NCBI RefSeq assembly: GCF_963259705.1
Contig: NC_081841.1
Span: 28,633,244 to 28,697,243, forward strand
DNA: 64,000 nt
Direction: 5' to 3'
Source: Myotis daubentonii
Lineage: Eukaryota > Chordata > Mammalia > Chiroptera > Vespertilionidae
The translations under genes and the position numbers were made by a program. Below, piece after piece: positions 58,557 to 64,000 of this stretch. The notes beneath the pieces are model-generated. The model was given only the letters and a program-made list of their open reading frames with translations. It did no database searches and was not told the DNA's origin. Each line of letters begins with the position of its first letter. The stretch's first letter is position 1.

Positions 58557-59021
58557 CTAAACATGTGATTCTATAAATGGTCCTTGTCTCTTTGGAGCCA
58601 TGTCCATGAAGATGCAGGCATTATCTAAGTGTATTACACAGTATTGTGGGGGCTCCTGGTGACAGGAGCGATCGCGAGTCATGTTACCGGCATCAGGCAG
58701 GTCAAGCACTCCGTAGCTTGAGCTTGAGCAGGTTGGGTTGATTTCGATCGATCGATGCTCCATTTGGTGATGAAGTCTTTCCGGGTGGACCCAGGTTGTG
58801 ATGCCGCCTACCTTGAGAGCGGTGGGGGTCGTCAGCCCCACAATGTAGGGATCCTTCCAACGTGCCTCTAGGGTCTCCCGGTGGTGCCTTCTGATGTAGA
58901 CCCAATCTCCTGGTCTGTGCTGATGAGGAGTTGGGGTTGGGCTGGTCTCATAGATGGCGCGGAGGCGTGGCCAAATGTCCTCGTGCGCCCTCTGGAGCCC
59001 TCTCAAGGAAAGAGATAGTTA
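58557..59021 (-). pseudogene. Integrase C-terminal remnant of pol
   Basis: The frame encodes about 90 residues of the gammaretroviral integrase C-terminal domain. Its recognisable elements are GDWVYIRRH, the LEARWKDPYIV motif (the GPY/F-type module, with D in place of the usual G), TTPTALKVGG and TTWVHPERLHH. A stop codon stands in frame just upstream (about 59021), and nothing of the catalytic core or zinc domain is present. The frame then continues about 60 residues past the integrase end to a stop at 58557. It is a non-functional remnant. Confidence 0.88.
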
Positions 59022-61826
59022 AAGAAAAAGCGACCCAGTCCTCGCCAGTCTCTGAGTCAGATTCCTCCTCTCTTGGAGAACTTCAAAGTCCTGATGGCTT
59101 CTAGGTAACCCTGTTTATCAGTTACAGCGCTCTGCTTTCTTGCCTTTCTATCAGTTCCCTTTGTGGCAGAGCAGCAACCAGGCCTCTTTCAAGGGAGTGC
59201 GCTAGAAGGGGTACCAGCCCCTCCTTTGGTAGCAGCAACAGGTACCAAACCCTTTCAGTACATTTGACCAGCTTCATTCCTGCCCACCGTTACAGATTCT
59301 AAGGCCCATTGTCTTCCTTTAACCAGCAAGCTAAATGACACTGGCCTGTATTATTTAATTCAGCACAGGCAGGGGGAAGGGCCCATGGAATCTCTGCCCT
59401 GAGGAACTGTGAGCCCCACCCTTAAATGTCCCAATCAGACTAGAAAAGCCACAAATACCTTTTAAATCTACCCCAGAATTCCAAAATCCCAACCTAGCAT
59501 AGAATATACTTCCACATTTACATGAACAAATAATTATACCCAAGTAGGCATACAAACATTAAATAAACATTTGTACTTACATCCTTTCAGTGAACAAATA
59601 CTTTTACAGTCTTGGGATCTTGAGCAGACAGGAACAGATGGGGAGGGCTCCCTTTCTCACATCCACCATTAGTGACCAGTCCCAGCTCACTGGTATATTA
59701 TTCATTTAATATATATTTTTTTCTTTTTATTATATCAAGGCCATGCTTTTCAGGTAGCTAGAACTTTTAGCCTTAATTCATAGGTGATTAGCAATACATT
59801 TTAAGAGACACAGAAAAAAAGAAAAATCTTTCTTGGGTAACCTAGGTAAAACTTAGGAAAACATTTTCAACACTTAAAAACAGTTCTCAACATAATAGGA
59901 TTTAGTCTTGACCATGGAATCAATTACTTTTAATTTGTTTATGATATTATGTATAACTGTGGTTCTACTGCTATCATACCACTGAAATTATATTAAGACC
60001 GTGATTGCTAATTTATTAAGTATTAAATAAATCCACGAGGCTAGCACACTTTTTGCCCCATCCCCATTTCCGCAGTAAAACTCCGCCTTAAAACTCCACC
60101 TCTGAAATTCTATCCTCCCTTAGTAAGCAGACACTCTTTTTGTGATTGGCTAAGTCAGAGGGTGGGCGGGGCCTTTGCTGTTTCAAGATGGCAGCCCCCA
60201 GGGGAGCGGCGGGCCATGGGGCCAACATGGCGGCTGCCAAGTCAGGCAGCTCAAAGTGGCGGCTGTCTACACTGTTCTTTGACAGAGCAAACCAAAACCC
60301 CTAAAAGATAGATGACCAACATTATATTTTAGACAAACAGAAATCTCATTAGCTGTTTATACCTTTTATAATTATCTTAAAGCATATCAATCAAATTTAA
60401 ACTGGTTTTTGTATTAAAAAATTTTCCGTTGAGATCATAAAATTAATCCTCCTTTTTAAATCAGACCAATGAGTAACATATTTTGAATTCCTAATCATTT
60501 AAGAGAAAACACATTTTATTTTTTCAAAAACAAGTTATACATTAGATATTTAATTAATTTCTCCTGATTCAATTTGCACTTTAAACTTTCAGAGCTTACA
60601 AGTCAAATATTAGCAGTTCTTTGATTAACTACACTTTTATATTTTTAAGAATAAATTTTAAAATCTAATAATTAACTTTAAACCATGTTTTTTTCTGCAC
60701 GGGGAAACTGAGAAGCGAACTTGTAGGTATTAACAGAATGACTACTGGCGGAAAGCTGATTTCAAAGGAGCCACCTTTTGGCCGCTTGACCTTTTCTGGG
60801 AAGGTCGCTAGCAAAAGGTGTAGCCATAGAAATGCAAATTAACATTCCTAAAGATGGCTGCTGGCGGGAATTGGATTACCTACACGCTAGGGGAAGGGCG
60901 TGTCTACCCCTCCTTCCATTAAAAAAAGTATGTATCTTTAAACTTTTTCAATGGCAAGAAAAGAGACTTTTACATTTAAAGATACATTTCAAATAAAATA
61001 TAAGGCATTTTCAATTAATAGATTAACTTCTATCATCTAGACTTCATACTAGGCATACTCAGATCAACATTTCAGCATTATAAATCTCAATACTTTTATA
61101 TGATTTGAACTTAAAAGTTTTAAGTTTCCAGCCAATAAGCCTGGCATAACTGCTAAATTTCAAAATGGTCACAATTTTCCTGCTGGGGAAGTCAAGAAAT
61201 TTCAAAAGAGCTACTTTAGATCGCCTTAGGAAACCAGCCTGTATTTCTTTCTCAGGTTCATCTTTGCCATTTTTAAGACCACAACAGTCGGGTTTTTATT
61301 CTGTACACAGCAAAAAGTCAAGTCCAGCTCAAAACTATGCGCACTCGTTTTTAAACTGGCCTTTTCCCTTTACATGTGCACAGAAATCCCGGATGCATTT
61401 ATAAATTTGCAAATGCTTTTCAATTACAAGAAGGATTTTAATTTTAGAATACTTGGGGAGGGGGTGACCTGTTTCCACAGACCCTCACTCAGGCGGCCGC
61501 CCGACCGCCACACAAAGGAGGGGTGAGAGCAGTCCCCTTCCCTTCACATTTATATACTTTCACCAGATATACATTCAGAGTTTAAACAATCCATTCAACT
61601 CTTAACAACTTCCCCATTCCTGAGGGAGCTCTAAAGCCTCCCCCAATCTCCTTGAAATTATTAATCCAGCAAGTCCACAAAATAAAACGGAAACACAAAC
61701 AACTAAAGGGCCCAAAGAAATACAGCCTTCCAACTCCATGGAAGCAAAAAACAAAGACAAAAAACAAAACAAACTGAAAGCCAGACGTTGGCTGCGCGCC
61801 AACCAGCAGGAGCAACCCGCCTTTTC
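59022..61826 (-). other. Non-retroviral-looking proviral interior
   Basis: About 2.8 kb lies where most of gag, protease, reverse transcriptase and RNase H would be. It is AT-rich with no long frame and no retroviral domain. A GC-rich island at about 60130-60260 holds a CCAAT-type motif (gattggct), a GC box (gggcggggcc) and two YY1-like sites (aagatggcagc, aacatggcggc). The sequence looks acquired rather than merely mutated. I do not recognise its source. Confidence 0.6.
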
Positions 61827-61874
61827 TCAGATTGAGGGGTTAAGAGAAAGAGGGGTGCTGCTTCCTTGGCCCAT
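61827..61874 (-). pseudogene. gag start, stopped after 15 codons
   Basis: An ATG at 61872-61874 begins a short peptide opening MGQ with TPLSL a few residues on, the typical N terminus of gammaretroviral matrix including a myristoylation-type glycine. A TGA ends it after 15 codons. Downstream sequence does not resume a gag frame. Confidence 0.8.
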
Positions 61875-62287
61875 GTTACCTGGATGGGAGAAGAGGAGTA
61901 AAAGACAAAAACAAAGAACAAACAACGACGCGACAAGACACCGGATCCACAAGAATTTACCCAGATACAGAATGCCCGCTGAGGGATGATATCCCTCCCT
62001 GATGCTAGTCCTGCCGGACACGCGAGTGCCCGTTGCCAGACAGCCCGAACCAGAAGTGACCAAGACCTCCTCTTGGTCACCACCCGTCCCTGGGGCGTCC
62101 CCCAGGGTGACAGTTTTTCTGGCCAAAGTCCCTTCGACCAGAGGAGCCGACTCCTTACGGAGCCGACAACCTGTCTTCCCGAAAAACCAAAACTGAGAAC
62201 GAACAAAAGACAAGACAAACACTGAACGACTCCGGAGTCTGCTTACCTCCAAGACCGATGTCGGCGCTTGAGGGGTGGTCGCCCCAA
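61875..62287 (-). other. Proviral 5' leader with splice donor
   Basis: Untranslated leader between primer binding site and gag start; packaging signals are expected in this position in the family. A strong donor-like CTTGGAG|GTAAGC falls at 62247/62246, 41 bp after the primer binding site. The long frame 61827-62306 through it is incidental up to the gag start. Confidence 0.7.
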
Positions 62288-62305
62288 ATCCCGGACGAGC
62301 CCCCA
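62288..62305 (-). other. Primer binding site (tRNA-Pro type)
   Basis: TGGGGGCTCGTCCGGGAT on the minus strand, two bases after the 5' LTR, is complementary to the 3' end of tRNA-Pro, the primer used by many gammaretroviruses. Confidence 0.93.
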
Positions 62306-62307
62306 AA

Positions 62308-62821
62308 TGTAAGGTCCCAAGACCCCCGGTGAGTCCGACGGAGGGGGCGACGACCCCAAGTCAAACGCGGAGACCGAAACTTGATGCAAAAGCAAGAGGT
62401 TCTTTATTACAAGCGCAGCGCAGGGGCTCTCAGGCAGACAGACAGCAACACAAGGGAAGTGCTGGCTGACTGGAGCCCCGAGCAATTGCAGGACATGAGT
62501 TTATAAAGGCAAAAACCACACGCAGGTGGCCGGTAAAACAGGGAACTAGGTTAACAGTTAACAGTTGACTCATCTCCTAGGGGGCAGACCTGTGTTAGTA
62601 GTTGACTCCTTTCCTAAGGGGCAGGGTGGTCTGTCTTTACACATACCGATCCCAAGAAGAGATAAGATAGCTATGCTATGACCAGACCAGGGCACCAGAG
62701 CTTACTGGAAAGGTCAGTTAAAACACAGGAGGAGGGGGGGTTTTCTCTTTGTTCTTACAATAACCAGGGCTTACTGGAAAAGTTAGTTAAGAGGGGGAAG
62801 GGAGGTTTCAGCGGCCTTACA
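62308..62821 (-). repeat. 5' LTR of the provirus (514 bp)
   Basis: Same 514 bp as the 3' LTR with no mismatch found on reading both. TATA-like TTTATAAA is at 62500-62507 and AATAAA at 62403-62408. As the upstream LTR it would be the proviral promoter, directed toward the downstream SLC15A5 exons. Confidence 0.95.
62500..62507 (-). promoter_or_regulatory. TATA-like box of the 5' LTR
   Basis: TTTATAAA on the minus strand, about 315 bp into the LTR, with the polyadenylation signal about 95 bp downstream. This spacing is normal for U3/R of a gamma-like LTR. Activity is not shown by sequence alone. Confidence 0.65.
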
Positions 62822-62825
62822 GAGG

Positions 62826-62955
62826 CATTATTATATCTCTTTAGGAATGATTACACTGAAGCTTGTAAAGAATAAATGACCGAGGTCAAGCAGTTGTGTT
62901 AAACAGATGTGAGACTTCCCTCCAGGCCTGCTTTGAATGTGCTCCAAAGCCACAT
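62826..62955 (-). mobile_element. MIR/L2-like repeat, right part
   Basis: Continuation of the repeat split at 56802: 'attattatatctctttagga', 'aatgaccgaggtcaagcagt', 'ctccaggcctgctttgaatg'. Confidence 0.5.
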
Positions 62956-63124
62956 TCTCTGCACTATGCCAAGCCATTTCACACTTGCCCACTTGGAGGG
63001 TAAATGTATCAATGTGTTTTCAGAAGGTGCTGGGAAGTTGGGTTGCTCTGTATCCGACTCATATGTTCCTATCGTTAGTGCCTGAATCATTGTCAGGGGC
63101 ATGGTCACCTTGTAAATCCCCTAT

Positions 63125-63311
63125 CCGTGGTTGGCAAACTGCGGCTCGCGAGCCACATGCGGCTCTTTGGCCCCTTGAGTGTGGCTCTTCCTAAGCCTTA
63201 GGAGTACCCTAATTAAGTTAATAACAATGTACCTACCTATATAGTTTAAGTTTAAAAAATTTGTATCTCAAAAGAAATTTCAATCGTTGTACTGTTGATA
63301 TTTGGCTCTGT
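63125..63311. mobile_element. Non-autonomous hAT element, one end missing
   Basis: Same element as at 42828-43040 but inverted: 'gtggttggcaaactgcggct', 'ttaataacaatgtacctacc', 'tgttgatatttggctctgt'. The second terminal repeat (about 26 bp) is gone. Confidence 0.85.
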
Positions 63312-63319
63312 GCCTAGCC

Positions 63320-63545
63320 CTGTGGTCGGCAAACCACGGCTCGTGAGCCACATGCATCTCTTTGGCCCCTTGAGTGTGGCTCTTCCACAAAATACCACGT
63401 GCGGGTGTGCACGTACAGTGTGACTGAAACTTCTTGGCCCATGCGCAGAAGTCGGTATTTTGTGGAAGAGCCACACTCAAGGGGCCAAAGAGCTGCATGT
63501 GGCTCGCGAGCCGTGGTTTGCCGAGCCTCGGTTTGCTGACCACTG
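63320..63545. mobile_element. Palindromic hAT MITE with 8-bp target duplication
   Basis: 226 bp flanked by GCCTAGCC at 63312-63319 and 63546-63553. Its two arms of about 76 bp (from 'ctgtggtcggcaaacc' to 'cttccacaaaatacc' and its complement) enclose a ~55-bp centre with 'gggtgtgcacgtacag'. The right arm has an extra small duplication of the 'ggtttgc' block. The 8-bp duplication and CAGTGG-type ends are hAT hallmarks. Confidence 0.93.
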
Positions 63546-63671
63546 GCCTAGCCCAACCAATGATGAAGACTGGGCTACTGCCCTCAGAAGGGCACCAGAA
63601 AGCAAACAACGAGAAATCCCAAAAGAGAGGAATGCCATAACCTTGTTTCTCTTCCAACCGGTGCTACCTAC

Positions 63672-63894
63672 CAGTTACAAAAAGACACTCGTGTCTGTGA
63701 TCCAGGCTCCTGGAGGCTGTAAGCGCCCAGTGGACAAACGATGGCTCTCACTCCGCCCGAGCCGAGGCAGAGGGCCAGCAGAGCTACGTAAAACAGCCTG
63801 CTCTGCTCCTGTCTTGGTATGCGGTTGGTCATACGGTGACCACCTACATAGAAATCTTCCAAAGGAAAGGCAACCACAGACAACAAAGCAGTGC
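63672..63894 (-). CDS. SLC15A5: SLC15A5 internal exon (most 5' exon seen)
   Basis: SLC15A5 is an orphan member of the POT/PTR2 (SLC15) family of proton-coupled oligopeptide transporters, 12-helix MFS membrane proteins; its substrate is not established. This 223-nt exon has acceptor CCCGTCCACAG|GCACTGC and donor AACTG|GTAGGT, entering in phase 1 and leaving in phase 2. It encodes a helix (ALLSVVAFPLEDFYVGG), then LFYVALLALCLGSGGVRAIV and CPLGAYSLQE. These sit where other SLC15 members have the GTGG-I-K...GADQ motif; G-G-V-R-A and PLGAY replace it, which points to SLC15A5. It joins in frame to the exon at 44750. Upstream exons lie beyond the window. Confidence 0.88.
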
Positions 63895-64000
63895 CTGTGG
63901 ACGGGGAAAAGGAGAATAAATATGTCATAAACCAATTGAATCACCAAATCACATCACAAGTAAGGTTTTTCCTCTGAAAGTAGCATCATCATGCGATTGT
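63895..64000. other. Intron upstream of the 63894 acceptor
   Basis: Holds the pyrimidine-rich acceptor region (TTTATTCTCCTTTTCCCC on the sense strand); no more of the gene is visible. Confidence 0.7.

Larger units (their letters stand above)
56803..62821 (-). mobile_element. Gammaretrovirus-like provirus, defective, identical LTRs
   Basis: 6,019 bp in minus orientation. Two 514-bp LTRs are flanked by the 4-bp duplication GAGG at 56799-56802 and 62822-62825. Next to the 5' LTR is an 18-nt primer binding site fitting tRNA-Pro, and before the 3' LTR a polypurine tract. These features and the integrase tail place it with gamma-like (class I) ERVs. The interior of about 5 kb retains only the first gag codons and the end of pol; most of gag, all of protease and reverse transcriptase, and recognisable env are absent. 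It cannot encode its own replication, so it was probably mobilised in trans. It lies inside an SLC15A5 intron and reads in the gene's direction. Confidence 0.95.

Noticed and set aside
61582..62306. Frames of 77-171 residues in the proviral leader and interior
   Set aside because: Only the last 15 codons of one frame match a gag start; the rest is leader or unassigned sequence without retroviral domains.
1..64000. CRISPR arrays, operons, bacterial promoters or rRNA
   Set aside because: Nothing of the sort is present; direct repeats here are microsatellites, SINEs, Helitrons or LTRs of a mammalian genome.

Overview
This window is mammalian nuclear DNA from a bat, almost certainly a vespertilionid. 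Two repeat types show this. There are about ten Helitron copies of the HeliBat kind (5' ends like TCCTATATAATAAAAGG, 3' ends with a short hairpin then GGCCTCTAG or CTAA), and about fifteen tRNA-derived Ves SINEs. Helitrons at this density are known among mammals only from vespertilionid bats. Nothing bacterial or viral-genome-like is present, and almost every long open frame lies inside a repeat.

The only host gene I can support is SLC15A5, a divergent member of the proton-coupled oligopeptide transporter family, on the minus strand. Six internal exons are present, in transcript order 63894-63672, 44750-44581, 32097-31877, 24844-24658, 12794-12606 and 4266-4135. All have GT/AG borders, and the phases at every junction agree, giving 374 codons without a stop. 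The N-terminal exon(s) lie beyond base 64000. I found no C-terminal exon below 4135, so it is probably outside the window.

The introns (7 to 19 kb) hold the rest. By region: 1-13 kb has an old CR1/L3 LINE, an L1 end split by a Helitron, and a cluster of Helitrons and SINEs that includes two Helitrons head to tail. 13-24 kb has SINEs, an L2-like repeat, an MLT1-type LTR, MER5A and a long unique stretch. 25-29 kb has a 389-bp pyrimidine tract with 28 CCCTT units, a GAAA tract, a retroposed H/ACA snoRNA copy, and a young L1 with an open ORF1 but almost no ORF2. 34-36 kb has a solo LTR with a 6-bp target duplication. 39-54 kb has more L1 ends, Helitrons and SINEs.

From 56803 to 62821 there is a gammaretrovirus-like provirus of 6,019 bp. 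It is flanked by a 4-bp duplication and its two 514-bp LTRs are identical by eye. Its internal region is largely non-viral; only the first codons of gag and the end of integrase are recognisable. It lies in the 18.9-kb SLC15A5 intron in the same orientation as the gene. A palindromic hAT element sits 126 bp from the splice donor of the most 5' exon.

The most notable observations are the identical-LTR provirus with a replaced interior, the ORF1-only L1, and the intronic sense-oriented snoRNA retrocopy. Repeat names come from recognition alone; old, degraded repeats have the least certain names and borders.
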